Positions 1-7,805 of a stretch of 16,610 nucleotides of DNA are shown here, piece after piece (position 1 is the stretch's first letter; every line of letters begins with the position of its first letter). The translations under genes were made by a program, and so were the position numbers. Under the pieces are notes generated by a model. That model was not told the origin of the DNA and made no database searches. It saw only the letters and a program-made list of their open reading frames with translations. This DNA is from Candidatus Desantisbacteria bacterium CG1_02_49_89. GTDB taxonomy: Bacteria; Desantisbacteria; UBA1551. Location of the stretch: contig MNUP01000004.1 of NCBI GenBank assembly GCA_001871075.1, positions 1-16,610 on the forward strand, given 5' to 3'.

Positions 1-1
1 A

Positions 2-2257
2 AAACACCCGGATGTTTTTGAGGATATTAAAAAATACGTAAAGAACGGGCAGTGGGAGATAACAGGCGGCACCTGGGTTGAAGGCGATATGAACATGGCA
101 TCGGGTGAAGCCATTGTGCGCCAGATACTTTACGCGAAAAGATACTTTAAGGAAAAATTCAATACGGACGTGGAGATCTGCTGGTCGCCTGACACGTTCG
201 GCCACGCATGGACAGTGCCCCAGATACTCGCGAAGAGCGGGATAAAATATTATTATTTCTGCAGGTGCGGCAAAGGGATACCCGCGTTCTGGTGGGGGTC
301 GCCTGACGGGTCAAGGGTGCTTGCGTTCAACTGGGACTGGTACAACCTTGAAGTGAAGCCCGGGACTGTAAGGAACGCGGTTAGCGCGGCAAGGAAGGCC
401 GGGCTGAAAGACTGGATGTATGTTTACGGGGTGGGTGACCACGGCGGCGGGCCGAGGAAAGAGGACATAGATAAAGCAATAAGCTTTAACAGGCTGGACG
501 GTTATCCCAGGATGAAGTTCTCCACTGCCAGGGATTTTTACAAAACACTGGAGAAACAGGAGGGCCTGCCCGCGATAAACACAGAGCTTAACTTTGTGTT
601 CGAGGGATGCTACACAACGCACGCTGATATCAAGAAGTATAACCGTGTGCTTGAGAACGCGCTTCCGCAAGCGGAGATGCTTTCCGCCGCTGCCGCGCTT
701 TACGGGCGGAATTACCCGCAGGATGCTTTCACCGACGCCTGGAGAAAAACCTGCTTCAACCAGTTCCATGACATCTTTGACGGCTCAGCCATACACGGTT
801 CCTATGCATACTCAAAAAAATTGTTCAACATAGCTTATGAAACAGCGGTTCTCGAGCTTGACGGTTCTTTAAAAACAATGGGTTCTAAAATAAAGTTCCA
901 GGAGAAAACAGGGACACCGGTCCTTGTGTTCAACACTCTGTCCTGGCAAAGGGATGATATCTGCGAGATAAAGATCCCGGTAGGATCAGCGAAGGAAAAA
1001 TTCAGGATATTCGAGGGAAAAAATGAGGTGCCCTCCCAGTTCACAGGCATTGAAGAAGACGAGAACGGAAAGCTTTTCCTTAAAATCGTTTTTATCGCAA
1101 GGGACGTGCCGGCTGCGGGCTATAAAACTTATTACGCCTTGCAGGGATCCGGTCCTCAAATCGGCGGCGGAGAATCGTTAAGAGCGGGTGTGACCTCATC
1201 CACTATCAAGGCTGAGAACAAGTTCTATAAAATTACCATTGACCCGCTTACAGGCTGCATATCAGGCATCTTCGACAAAGAGAACAGTTACGAGATCCTG
1301 CCAACGCTGGAAAGCGCGAACATGCTGCAGCTGCTTTTTGAAAAACCGCACGATATGTCCGCCTGGAACATAGGCAAGATATCCAGGACCGAGGACCTCA
1401 GTTTGGACTGCACTGTCACGCTTGTGGAAGACGGGCCTGCAAGGATAAGGGTCCGCGTGTGCCGCGTTTTCGGCAGTTCTTCGTTCTGCCAGGACATTGT
1501 GCTTTACGACGGGATGCGGCGGATCGATTTCCCCTGCCGCGTAGACTGGCAGGAACAGGGAACAAAATTAATAGATAGCCCGATGTTGAAAGTCGCGTTC
1601 CCTTTTTCGCTGAAAGAAAGCTCAGCGCGGTTCGAGATACCGTTCGGCAGCATAACAAGGCCTGCGAACGGGCACGAATACCCGTCGCAGAAATGGATGG
1701 ACGTCAGCGGAATCACAGAATCCGGAATTGCATACGGGCTGAGCCTGCTGAACGACAGCAAATACGGATGCGACGTAAAAGAAGGCGTGATGCGCCTGAC
1801 CCTGTTGAGGTCCTCTTATGATCCGGACCCCAGGCCGGACAAAGGCATCCAGGAATTCACGTATTCTCTCTTTCCTCACAAAGGCAGGTGGGACGCGCGC
1901 ACTGTCCGCGCAGGTTACGAGCTCAATAACCCATTAGTTTGCATTCCCGTCGAACGTCGAACGTCGAACGTCGTACGTCAGGATCTGCCCGAGATACATT
2001 CATTTCTATCCCTGGAACCGCAGAATCTGATACTTACCGCTTTCAAAAAAGCTGAGGATTCGGACGATATCATAATAAGATTTTACGAAAGCGAAGGCAG
2101 GGAAACCAGTGCGGAGATAAAATTCGGGTTTCAGGTGAAGGAAGCGGGGGAAACCGACCTTATGGAAAAGGAAATACGCGGCATACCCTTGCAGGACGGC
2201 AAAATAACGCTGAAAACCGGGAAATACGAGATCAAAACACTCAGATTAAAGATGTAA
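2..2257 (+). CDS. Alpha-mannosidase, glycoside hydrolase family 38 (5' end outside window)
   Basis: The enzyme hydrolyses terminal alpha-mannosides with retention of configuration at a zinc-containing active site. The frame is open to the left edge, and residues before the first ATG (position 89) already match the family (WEITGGTWVEGDMN), so the true start lies upstream. 751 residues are visible. The catalytic nucleophile is the Asp of WSPDTFGH (residue 64 of the visible part, nt 191-193). GVGDHGGGP and the zinc-ligand His of NQFHDIFDGSA (residue 256) follow, then the family's beta-rich C-terminal region. The N-terminal HxD zinc ligands are missing; by analogy with shorter bacterial homologues at least about 60 residues are cut off. 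A heptanucleotide repeat array lies inside the frame at 1948-1982. No signal peptide can be judged. The preferred linkage cannot be told. It is separated from the next gene by 416 bp with its own promoter, so it is probably not part of the amidotransferase block. Confidence 0.93.
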   Translation, partial: KHPDVFEDIKKYVKNGQWEITGGTWVEGDMNMASGEAIVRQILYAKRYFKEKFNTDVEICWSPDTFGHAWTVPQILAKSGIKYYYFCRCGKGIPAFWWGSPDGSRVLAFNWDWYNLEVKPGTVRNAVSAARKAGLKDWMYVYGVGDHGGGPRKEDIDKAISFNRLDGYPRMKFSTARDFYKTLEKQEGLPAINTELNFVFEGCYTTHADIKKYNRVLENALPQAEMLSAAAALYGRNYPQDAFTDAWRKTCFNQFHDIFDGSAIHGSYAYSKKLFNIAYETAVLELDGSLKTMGSKIKFQEKTGTPVLVFNTLSWQRDDICEIKIPVGSAKEKFRIFEGKNEVPSQFTGIEEDENGKLFLKIVFIARDVPAAGYKTYYALQGSGPQIGGGESLRAGVTSSTIKAENKFYKITIDPLTGCISGIFDKENSYEILPTLESANMLQLLFEKPHDMSAWNIGKISRTEDLSLDCTVTLVEDGPARIRVRVCRVFGSSSFCQDIVLYDGMRRIDFPCRVDWQEQGTKLIDSPMLKVAFPFSLKESSARFEIPFGSITRPANGHEYPSQKWMDVSGITESGIAYGLSLLNDSKYGCDVKEGVMRLTLLRSSYDPDPRPDKGIQEFTYSLFPHKGRWDARTVRAGYELNNPLVCIPVERRTSNVVRQDLPEIHSFLSLEPQNLILTAFKKAEDSDDIIIRFYESEGRETSAEIKFGFQVKEAGETDLMEKEIRGIPLQDGKITLKTGKYEIKTLRLKM
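1948..1982 (+). repeat. Heptanucleotide CGTCGAA array inside the mannosidase gene
   Basis: Five consecutive 7-base units starting CGTC: three exact CGTCGAA, then CGTCGTA, then CGTCAGG. They are read in frame as VERRTSNVVRQD, a residue run unlike the surrounding GH38 C-terminal domain. The same unit fills the guaA-pyrG gap at 6075-6203. Confidence 0.85.
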
Positions 2258-2300
2258 TATTTATCTATTGATGTTCGCTTAATTGATTGACTTCTTTTGA

Positions 2301-2410
2301 TGTCATTGCAACCCGCCCTTGTCCGCCAATTCTTATGGTGGAAGTATTCGTGGCGGGGAAGCAATCCCGTCGTTAAAAACGAGATTGCTTCGCTATTGCT
2401 CGCAAAGACA
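2301..2410. repeat. Short element with imperfect terminal inverted repeats, copy 1
   Basis: The element starts TGTCATTGC and ends GCAAAGACA, which are inverted repeats matching at 8 of 9 bases. Inside is a hairpin with perfect 9-bp arms (GAAGCAATC at 2358-2366, GATTGCTTC at 2383-2391) and an inner CGTT/AACG stem. It contains no ORF. A second copy with the same ends and the GATTGCTTCG block lies at 13121-13212. It looks like a non-autonomous MITE- or REP-like element. Confidence 0.7.
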
Positions 2411-2451
2411 ACTGTCAAGATATTACGCAATACTCAGTAACTATATTATAT

Positions 2452-2479
2452 TTGACAATTTTTATTTTTATGCTATAAT
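2452..2479 (+). promoter_or_regulatory. Sigma70 promoter with perfect -35 and -10 boxes
   Basis: TTGACA (2452-2457), a 16-bp spacer and TATAAT (2474-2479), with an extended -10 TGC directly before the -10 box. Transcription should start near 2486. It is the best promoter in the window and lies upstream of hisH, with a leader of about 190 nt. The -10 box is only 16 bp ahead of a terminator hairpin, so the promoter appears to feed an attenuated leader. Confidence 0.85.
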
Positions 2480-2495
2480 TATATTATAAAGCAAC

Positions 2496-2529
2496 GGCGC
2501 TTTTTCAATGGAGAAGAAGCGTCTTTTTT
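2496..2529 (+). terminator. Leader intrinsic terminator with ANTAR-like hexaloop
   Basis: An 11-bp stem (GGCGCTTTTTC 2496-2506 with GAAGAAGCGTC 2513-2523, two G-U pairs) closes a six-base loop AATGGA (2507-2512). Six T residues follow directly (2524-2529). This is the form of an intrinsic terminator. The loop has A at position 1 and G at position 4, the pattern described for RNA hairpins bound by ANTAR antiterminators. The predicted start site is only about 10 nt upstream, so there is no room for the usual first hexaloop hairpin. Confidence is high for the terminator and moderate for ANTAR recognition. Confidence 0.75.
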
Positions 2530-2541
2530 GTTTAAAAGACG
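2520..2541 (+). promoter_or_regulatory. Hairpin that competes with the leader terminator
   Basis: CGTCTTTT (2520-2527) pairs perfectly over 8 bp with AAAAGACG (2534-2541) around a six-base TTGTTT loop. It uses four bases of the terminator's 3' arm and four of its U-tract, so the two folds exclude each other. It could act as an antiterminator stem, though it is AT-rich and weaker than the terminator. Confidence 0.5.
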
Positions 2542-2576
2542 ATTACGGTGATTATTAAAAGATGATTACAGTGATT
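2541..2576. repeat. GATTACGGTGATT dispersed repeat, two units
   Basis: GATTACGGTGATT (2541-2553) and GATTACAGTGATT (2564-2576) are two direct units of a family that recurs upstream of the GAF-ANTAR gene (9585-9620), between pstC and pstA and between pstB1 and pstB2. No gene is visible in 2577-2673 before hisH. Confidence 0.75.
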
Positions 2577-2623
2577 GTCTAAAGAAGATGCTTGATAAAG
2601 TAATTTTAATATTTTTAACTAGG

Positions 2624-2648
2624 ATCCAGGATCTAGCATCCAGGATCT
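2624..2648. repeat. ATCCAGGATCT direct repeat before hisH
   Basis: The 11-base unit ATCCAGGATCT occurs at 2624-2634 and again at 2638-2648, a 14-base period. It lies in the hisH leader, about 25 bp ahead of the start codon. Confidence 0.75.
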
Positions 2649-2673
2649 GAGCGAACAGTCTTCGGGAGACGGC

Positions 2674-3288
2674 ATGATAGCGGTAATAAACTACGGGGCG
2701 GGAAACCTATACAGCATAAGCAAGGCACTCGAAGGGCTGGGCGCGAGCGTAAAAATAACCGACTCCCCTTCTGTTCTTAGTTCTGCTTCCGCGGTCGTGC
2801 TTCCGGGTGTCGGCGCTTTTGACGAAGCTATGGCTATTCTGCGGAAAACCGGGCTGGCGGATGCCATAAAAAGATCTGCCGAAGGCGGCAAGCCGTTTTT
2901 GGGCATATGCCTGGGCATGCAGCTCCTGTTCAGCGGAAGCGAAGAAGGCAAAAGCAAGGGCCTTGGTATTTTTAAAGGCACGGTCAGGCAGTTCAGCCGC
3001 AAACTGAAGGTACCGCACATGGGATGGAATGTTGTCAGGCAAAGAAATCAGTCACCGTTATGGAAAGGCTTGCCTGGCCGAAGGTGCTGGATGTATTTCG
3101 CGCACTCTTTCTACCCAATACCAGCGGATAAGGAAGTTATCGCCGCAACAACCGATTACGGCGTTAAATTCGCCTCGATGGTCCGCAGGGATAACGTGTT
3201 AGGGACCCAGTTCCACCCGGAAAAGAGCGGCACTTACGGGCTTATATTCCTTAAGAACTTCCTTGAACTAATTCATACGAAAGAATAA
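2674..3288 (+). CDS. hisH: Imidazole glycerol phosphate synthase, glutaminase subunit
   Basis: HisH hydrolyses glutamine and channels ammonia to HisF for the histidine pathway step that makes imidazole glycerol phosphate and AICAR. The 204-residue protein has the normal family length. It shows the class I amidotransferase triad: Cys79 in the nucleophile elbow GICLGMQ, and His181 and Glu183 in QFHPEKSG. The N-terminal NYGAGNLYS and the LPGVGAFD oxyanion region are typical of HisH. The start ATG has GGGAG (2664-2668) five bases upstream. The partner hisF follows after 92 bp. No other his genes are present, so this is a split-off pair or a cluster arranged by glutamine use. The paralogous HisH/HisF pair of surface-sugar pathways is less likely because HisF keeps both catalytic aspartates. 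Confidence 0.95.
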   Translation: MIAVINYGAGNLYSISKALEGLGASVKITDSPSVLSSASAVVLPGVGAFDEAMAILRKTGLADAIKRSAEGGKPFLGICLGMQLLFSGSEEGKSKGLGIFKGTVRQFSRKLKVPHMGWNVVRQRNQSPLWKGLPGRRCWMYFAHSFYPIPADKEVIAATTDYGVKFASMVRRDNVLGTQFHPEKSGTYGLIFLKNFLELIHTKE

Positions 3289-3313
3289 CCACGGAGACAC
3301 AGAGGCACAGAGA
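3287..3313. repeat. CCACGGAG-type dispersed repeat
   Basis: A unit rich in CACGGAG and CACAGAG begins in the hisH stop codon. Close relatives are at 7806-7833 (same strand) and 4476-4496 (opposite strand). Shorter CCACGGAT forms occur near 7843 and at 9440-9560. Confidence 0.8.
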
Positions 3314-3328
3314 AATTCTTGGTTTTAA

Positions 3329-3360
3329 ACTTGACCCTTGATACTTGACCCTTGATACTT
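3329..3360. repeat. Perfect 14-bp tandem duplication before hisF
   Basis: ACTTGACCCTTGAT occurs twice head to tail (3329-3342, 3343-3356), followed by the first four bases of a third copy. It ends about 10 bp before the hisF ribosome binding site. Confidence 0.9.
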
Positions 3361-3380
3361 TATTTAAAAAAGGAGAGGAT

Positions 3381-4322
3381 ATGCTGGCAAAAAGGATAAT
3401 ACCGTGCCTGGACGTGAAGAATGGCAGGGTTGTCAAGGGCATACACTTCAGGAACCTGCGGGATGCCGGTGACCCTGTGCAGAACGCGGCTTTCTACAGC
3501 AAAGAAAGCGCTGATGAGCTTGTATTCCTGGATATCACGGCTACGATTGAAAACCGCAAAACTGTCGTTAATATGGTCAGGAAAACAGCTGCCAGGGTAT
3601 TTATCCCTTTCGCGGTCGGCGGTGGGATCAGGAACATCAAAGACATCGGGGTCCTGCTCAGATCAGGCGCGGACAAGATCTCCATAAACACCGCGGCTAT
3701 AAAAGACCCCCTGCTGATAAAAAGGGCTTCCCGCAAATTCGGGAGCCAGTGCGTGGTGGTGGCGATAGACGCCAAAAGAATCACCAAAGTCAAAAGTCAA
3801 ATTGCAAAATGTAAAATGTCCCCCCTTGCCCTTAATGGGCAGGCAGAGGGGATTTCGCTGCCAGCTCAACAAAAGTTTAAAACCCTTACACGTAACACGT
3901 TATCCGCCCCGATGAATATCGGGGCGAGACCTCGCCCCAGTGCTTACTGGGGCGGGCACCTTACACCGTCTTCAAGGTGGGAAGTTTACGTCAACGGCGG
4001 GAATACACCGACCGGCATAGACGCGGTGAAGTGGGCGAAGAAAGCGGAAAAACTGGGGGCCGGCGAGATACTTCTGACAAGCATGGACAGGGACGGAACT
4101 TTAGACGGGTACGACATCCCCCTTACGCGCGCTGTCAGCGAAGCCGTGAATATCCCGGTGATAGCGTCCGGCGGAGTGGGAAACCTGAAACACCTGTATG
4201 ACGGCATAGCGAAGGGAAAGGCGGACGCTGTGCTTGCCGCTTCCATATTCCACTATAGAAAATATTCGATACGCCAGGCAAAGCAATACCTTAGAAAACG
4301 GGGCATACCCGTGAGAATATAG
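3381..4322 (+). CDS. hisF: Imidazole glycerol phosphate synthase, cyclase subunit, with a 66-residue insertion
   Basis: HisF condenses PRFAR with ammonia from HisH to form imidazole glycerol phosphate and AICAR. It is a TIM barrel. The two catalytic aspartates sit at the standard positions Asp11 (PCLDVKNG) and Asp130 (VVVAIDAKR). [19 protein letters not shown] and AASIFHY complete the barrel. The start is the ATG at 3381, with AGGAG at 3371-3375; an upstream in-frame ATG (3345) lies in repeat DNA and adds non-family residues. The protein is 313 residues against about 250 for the family. The excess is residues 134-199, directly after AIDAKR and before WEVYVNGG, encoded by palindromic repeat-like DNA (3780-3977). 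The frame is intact on both sides. The insertion falls in the loop after strand 5, on the active-site face, where a hairpin tip could tolerate it. Activity is likely but not certain. Confidence 0.93.
   Translation: MLAKRIIPCLDVKNGRVVKGIHFRNLRDAGDPVQNAAFYSKESADELVFLDITATIENRKTVVNMVRKTAARVFIPFAVGGGIRNIKDIGVLLRSGADKISINTAAIKDPLLIKRASRKFGSQCVVVAIDAKRITKVKSQIAKCKMSPLALNGQAEGISLPAQQKFKTLTRNTLSAPMNIGARPRPSAYWGGHLTPSSRWEVYVNGGNTPTGIDAVKWAKKAEKLGAGEILLTSMDRDGTLDGYDIPLTRAVSEAVNIPVIASGGVGNLKHLYDGIAKGKADAVLAASIFHYRKYSIRQAKQYLRKRGIPVRI
3780..3977. repeat. Composite repeat inserted in frame into hisF
   Basis: These 198 bp (66 codons, no stop) have no counterpart in normal HisF. They contain three overlapping perfect palindromes: CGCCCCGAT/ATCGGGGCG (3905-3926), GGGGCGAG/CTCGCCCC (3921-3938) and CCCCAGT/ACTGGGG (3935-3952). 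Bases 3848-3875 match 9347-9374 of the purF-ANTAR gap at 25 of 28 positions. GTCAAAAGTCAAAT (3789-3802) is the exact reverse complement of 4455-4468 in the hisF-guaA gap. The segment is thus built from the same repeats that fill the spacers. Confidence 0.85.
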
Positions 4323-4328
4323 GAAAAG

Positions 4329-4360
4329 CGTGTCAACGTGTCAACGTGTCAGCGTGTCAG
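4329..4360. repeat. Octamer CGTGTCAA array after hisF
   Basis: Four head-to-tail 8-base units: CGTGTCAA twice, then CGTGTCAG twice. They begin seven bases after the hisF stop codon. The rest of the 208-bp gap (to 4530) holds a small palindrome (AGATTTC/GAAATCT near 4412-4429), a copy of the CCACGGAG repeat on the opposite strand (4476-4496), and no ORF of note. Confidence 0.9.
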
Positions 4361-4530
4361 AGTTTAAAAATAATCCTGGATTAAGGAATTTTACCTTTGA
4401 CTTTGTCCCCGCAGATTTCTTATGAAATCTAGACGCTGGGATCCCTTAGGGACGATTTGACTTTTGACCTTTGAGTTCTCCGTGCCTCCGTGGTAATTTT
4501 GTAAATCCGTATGCATCCGCAAAAACAAAA

Positions 4531-6066
4531 ATGCAAGAGACAATATTAATACTAAATTTCGGCTCGCAGTATGACCAGCTCATAGCCCGCAGAGTGCGGG
4601 AAAACAACGTATTCTGCCGTGTTGTCCCATACAATATCAATCCCCGCAAGATAAGGGAGATCTCACCCAAGGGCATCATTTTTACAGGCAGCCCTGCCAG
4701 CACCTACAAAAGCAACATCAAACCCAAATCTGAAATCTTTGATCTTGGGATCCCGATTTTGGGCATATGCTACGGAATGCAGGTCATCGCGCACATGCTC
4801 AAAGGGAAGGTCAGCAAAGCAAAAAAAAGGGAATACGGGAACACGCCCGTCTCAATCCTGCGCAACGAAAAATTATTCGCCGGGATCCCGAAAAAATTTA
4901 TCTGCTGGATGAGCCACGGGGACTATGTGGCAAAAATGCCCTGCGGTTTTGAAAGGATCGCATCCACAGGCAACACGGACATTGCCGCGATGGCGGATAA
5001 AAAAAGGAATATCTGGGCTGTCCAGTTCCACCCTGAAGTGATCCACACCCGGCACGGCAAACAGCTTTTCCGAAACTTCCTTTATAAAATATGCGGGTGC
5101 AGCGGCGACTGGACAATGGGATCATTAATCAAAGAGTCGATCGCTGATATCAGGGCAAGCGCAAAGGGCGGTAGGGTCCTTCTCGGCTTAAGCGGGGGCG
5201 TTGATTCGTCCGTGTGCGCGGTCCTTATTCATAAAGCGATAGGCAAGAAACTTACCTGTATATTCGTGGACAACGGCCTGCTGAGGAAAAACGAGGGAAA
5301 ACGGGTGCAAGACGTTTTCCGCAGGAATTTCAGGCTTAACCTGCGGTATGTCAATGCCTCCCGCAGGTTCCTGAAGAAACTCAAAGGCGTGCTTGACCCT
5401 GAACGCAAACGCAAGATCATAGGAATAGAATTCATCCGCGTTTTTGAGGCAGAGGCAAAAAAGCTGGGAAAGGCCGAATACCTCGCTCAGGGAACCCTGT
5501 ACCCGGACGTGATCGAATCCCGCTCAGCTCTTGGCGGGCCAAGCGCCCGCATCAAAACCCACCACAACGTGGGAGGCCTGCCGGAAAAAATGAAACTGAA
5601 ACTCATAGAACCGCTTAAATATCTTTTCAAGGATGAGGTAAGAAAGCTGGGCCTGGAACTCGGGATGCCCGAAGAGATCATATGGCGCCAGCCTTTCCCC
5701 GGGCCCGGGCTTGCGGTGCGGGTCATAGGTGAAGTCACAAAGGAACGCCTGGATATACTGCGGGAAGTTGACAGGCTGGTTGTGATCGCGATGAAAAAAG
5801 CAGGGCTTTACAGAAAATTATGGCAGTCATTCGCAGTCCTGCTGCCGGTAAAAAGCGTGGGAGTGATGGGCGATGAGCGGACCTATGAGAACGCGGCCGC
5901 CCTGCGCATGGTAACAAGCGAGGACGCGATGACAGCTGACTGGGCGCGCGTCCCCTACACCATCCTCGCTGAGCTTTCAAACCAGATAATAAACGAGGTT
6001 AAGGGCGTGAACCGGGTTGTATACGACATCTCTTCCAAACCGCCTTCCACGATCGAGTGGGAATGA
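4531..6066 (+). CDS. guaA: GMP synthase (glutamine-hydrolysing)
   Basis: GuaA converts XMP, ATP and glutamine to GMP, the last step of guanine nucleotide synthesis. The 511-residue protein has all parts in order. The N-terminal class I glutaminase has Cys80 in GICYGMQ, and His167 and Glu169 in QFHPEVIHT. The ATP pyrophosphatase domain has the PP-loop SGGVDSS (residues 221-227). The C-terminal dimerisation domain ends in the family's typical [14 protein letters not shown]. The start is the ATG at 4531 because [14 protein letters not shown] begins the family homology. An in-frame ATG at 4471 would add 20 residues encoded by the CCACGGAG repeat. No clear ribosome binding site is visible. It lies between hisF and pyrG on the same strand. 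Confidence 0.97.
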   Translation: MQETILILNFGSQYDQLIARRVRENNVFCRVVPYNINPRKIREISPKGIIFTGSPASTYKSNIKPKSEIFDLGIPILGICYGMQVIAHMLKGKVSKAKKREYGNTPVSILRNEKLFAGIPKKFICWMSHGDYVAKMPCGFERIASTGNTDIAAMADKKRNIWAVQFHPEVIHTRHGKQLFRNFLYKICGCSGDWTMGSLIKESIADIRASAKGGRVLLGLSGGVDSSVCAVLIHKAIGKKLTCIFVDNGLLRKNEGKRVQDVFRRNFRLNLRYVNASRRFLKKLKGVLDPERKRKIIGIEFIRVFEAEAKKLGKAEYLAQGTLYPDVIESRSALGGPSARIKTHHNVGGLPEKMKLKLIEPLKYLFKDEVRKLGLELGMPEEIIWRQPFPGPGLAVRVIGEVTKERLDILREVDRLVVIAMKKAGLYRKLWQSFAVLLPVKSVGVMGDERTYENAAALRMVTSEDAMTADWARVPYTILAELSNQIINEVKGVNRVVYDISSKPPSTIEWE

Positions 6067-6074
6067 TTAATACA

Positions 6075-6203
6075 GTCGTGCGTCGGACGTCTTGCGTCGA
6101 ACGTTTCACTACGTCATGCATATAAATCTTTAAAACATACAACCCGCTAGGGCGATGTATGACGGTATTTTCGTACGACGCACGACTTACGACGTTCGAC
6201 GAA
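6075..6203. repeat. CGTCGAA-family heptamers in both orientations, guaA-pyrG gap
   Basis: The left half has units such as CGTCGGA, CGTCTTG and CGTCGAA in one orientation. The right half has the reverse orientation (TACGACG, CACGACT, TTCGACG). Between them lies an AT-rich core. The two halves share 11-12-base inverted matches but are not collinear, so they do not form one clean hairpin. The same heptamer is inside the mannosidase gene at 1948-1982. The array ends just before the pyrG ribosome binding site. Confidence 0.75.
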
Positions 6204-6216
6204 TACAGGAGAAAGA

Positions 6217-7800
6217 ATGGCAAAATACATATTCGTAACAGGCGGGGTTGTTTCTTCACTTGGCAAAGGGATCACTGCGGCATCCATAGGATGCCTGTTA
6301 AAGAACTGCGGGCTTAAGGTCAACATCCTCAAGATAGACCCTTATATCAACGTGGACCCGGGGACAATGAGCCCTTTCCAGCACGGCGAGGTTTATGTGA
6401 CTGATGACGGAGCTGAGACAGACCTGGACTTGGGCTATTACGAACGGTTTATGGACGTAAGCCTTACTCAGGATAACAATTTCACTACCGGAAGGATATA
6501 CGACACGATCATATCACGGGAAAGGCGGGGAGATTTCCTGGGCGGGACTGTCCAGGTGATCCCCCATGTTACCAATGAAATTATATCCAGGATCAGGAAA
6601 CTCGGGTCTAACTGCGACGTGGTCATCACAGAGATCGGAGGGACCACCGGAGATATAGAAGGCCTGCCTTTCCTGGAAGCTATAAGGCAGTTCAGGCTGG
6701 ACCTGGGAAGGGAAAACGCCTGCTACGTGCACGTGACACTTGTCCCCTACATACGCGCGGCTGATGAGATGAAAACAAAACCCACCCAGCAGAGCGTTGC
6801 GAAACTGAGGGAGATAGGCATCGAACCCCAGATCCTTATATGCAGGACCGAAAAAACCCTTCCGGAAAGCATGAAGAAAAAGATCGCTCTGTTCTGCAAT
6901 GTCCAGGAAAAAGCCGTTATAGAGGAAAAGGACGTATCTTTCAGCATTTACGAAGTCCCTGTGATGCTCAAGAAACAGGGAATGGACAGGCTCATACTTG
7001 AAATGCTGAATCTAAAAACCAGGCCCAGCAAGATGTCCGGCTGGGAAAAGATGCTTGACAAGATGAAACGGAGTAGAAAAAAGGTCACTATCGCCGTTGC
7101 GGGCAAATACACGAACCTGCGGGACGCCTATAAAAGCATATGGGAAGCGCTCTTGCACGCGGGAACCGCGAATTCCGCCAGCATCCAGGTAAAATACGTT
7201 GACGTTGAGACCAGGAACCTGAAAAAAGAGCTGAAGGGAGCGGACGGCATACTTGTTCCCGGAGGATTCGGGGACAGGGGCATAGAGGGAAAGATCGAGG
7301 TGGTCAGGTTCGCGAGGGAAAACAAGATACCGTTCCTGGGCCTGTGCCTGGGGATGCAGTGCGCTGTCATTGAGTTCGCCAGGAACGTATGCGGGTTGAA
7401 AGGCGCGAACAGCACGGAATTCAATCCCAAAACGCCCTTTCCTGTGATCGACATGATGCTCGAACAGAAAAAGCTGGCACAGAAAGGCGGGACAATGCGG
7501 CTGGGTGAATACCCCTGCGAGATAAAGAAAAATTCCCTGGCGCTGCGCGCGTATAAAAAGAACCTTGTTTTCGAACGCCACCGCCACAGGTACGAGCTGA
7601 ATAACGAATTCAGGGAATTGCTGGAATTAAAGGGGCTGAAAATAACCGGGGAATGCAGGGGCAGGAAACTTGTCGAGATCGTGGAGATCGAAAAGCACCC
7701 CTGGTTTGTCGCGGTGCAGTTCCACCCGGAATTTAAATCCAGGCCCAACCGCCCCCATCCCCTGTTCACGGATTTCATAAAGTCTGCAGTTAAGCGTTAA
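6217..7800 (+). CDS. pyrG: CTP synthase
   Basis: PyrG aminates UTP to CTP with ATP and glutamine. The 527-residue protein is full length. The N-terminal synthetase domain opens with [16 protein letters not shown], which contains the P-loop, and continues with [15 protein letters not shown] and [10 protein letters not shown]. The C-terminal class I glutaminase carries Cys377 (FLGLCLGMQ), and His503 and Glu505 ([10 protein letters not shown]). The ATG at 6217 has a good AGGAG (6207-6211) five bases upstream, right after the heptamer array. The neighbours guaA and purF are also glutamine amidotransferases of nucleotide synthesis. Nothing in the protein is unusual. Confidence 0.98.
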   Translation: MAKYIFVTGGVVSSLGKGITAASIGCLLKNCGLKVNILKIDPYINVDPGTMSPFQHGEVYVTDDGAETDLDLGYYERFMDVSLTQDNNFTTGRIYDTIISRERRGDFLGGTVQVIPHVTNEIISRIRKLGSNCDVVITEIGGTTGDIEGLPFLEAIRQFRLDLGRENACYVHVTLVPYIRAADEMKTKPTQQSVAKLREIGIEPQILICRTEKTLPESMKKKIALFCNVQEKAVIEEKDVSFSIYEVPVMLKKQGMDRLILEMLNLKTRPSKMSGWEKMLDKMKRSRKKVTIAVAGKYTNLRDAYKSIWEALLHAGTANSASIQVKYVDVETRNLKKELKGADGILVPGGFGDRGIEGKIEVVRFARENKIPFLGLCLGMQCAVIEFARNVCGLKGANSTEFNPKTPFPVIDMMLEQKKLAQKGGTMRLGEYPCEIKKNSLALRAYKKNLVFERHRHRYELNNEFRELLELKGLKITGECRGRKLVEIVEIEKHPWFVAVQFHPEFKSRPNRPHPLFTDFIKSAVKR

Positions 7801-7805
7801 ATGAT

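Noticed and set aside
3381-4322. hisF as a pseudogene, or with an intron or intein
   Set aside because: The frame is unbroken and both catalytic aspartates are in place. The insertion has no intein splice motifs and no group I or II intron features; it matches local spacer repeats instead.
4329-4360. Possible CRISPR-like array (regular repeats)
   Set aside because: Units are only 7-14 bases, head to tail with no spacers, and no cas genes are present.
4471-4530. Upstream in-frame ATG for guaA at 4471
   Set aside because: The added residues come from a CCACGGAG repeat and do not match the family; homology begins at [12 protein letters not shown]-like sequence from 4531. Upstream starts for hisF (3345), GAF-ANTAR (9621), pstC (11221) and pstB1 (13229) were rejected on similar grounds.
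7128-7778. 216-residue open frame on the - strand opposite pyrG
   Set aside because: It is fully antisense to a well-conserved CTP synthase, has no recognisable motifs, and reflects codon bias of the + strand gene. The same applies to the other long antisense frames, such as 7012-7587, 15647-16189 and 12218-12712.
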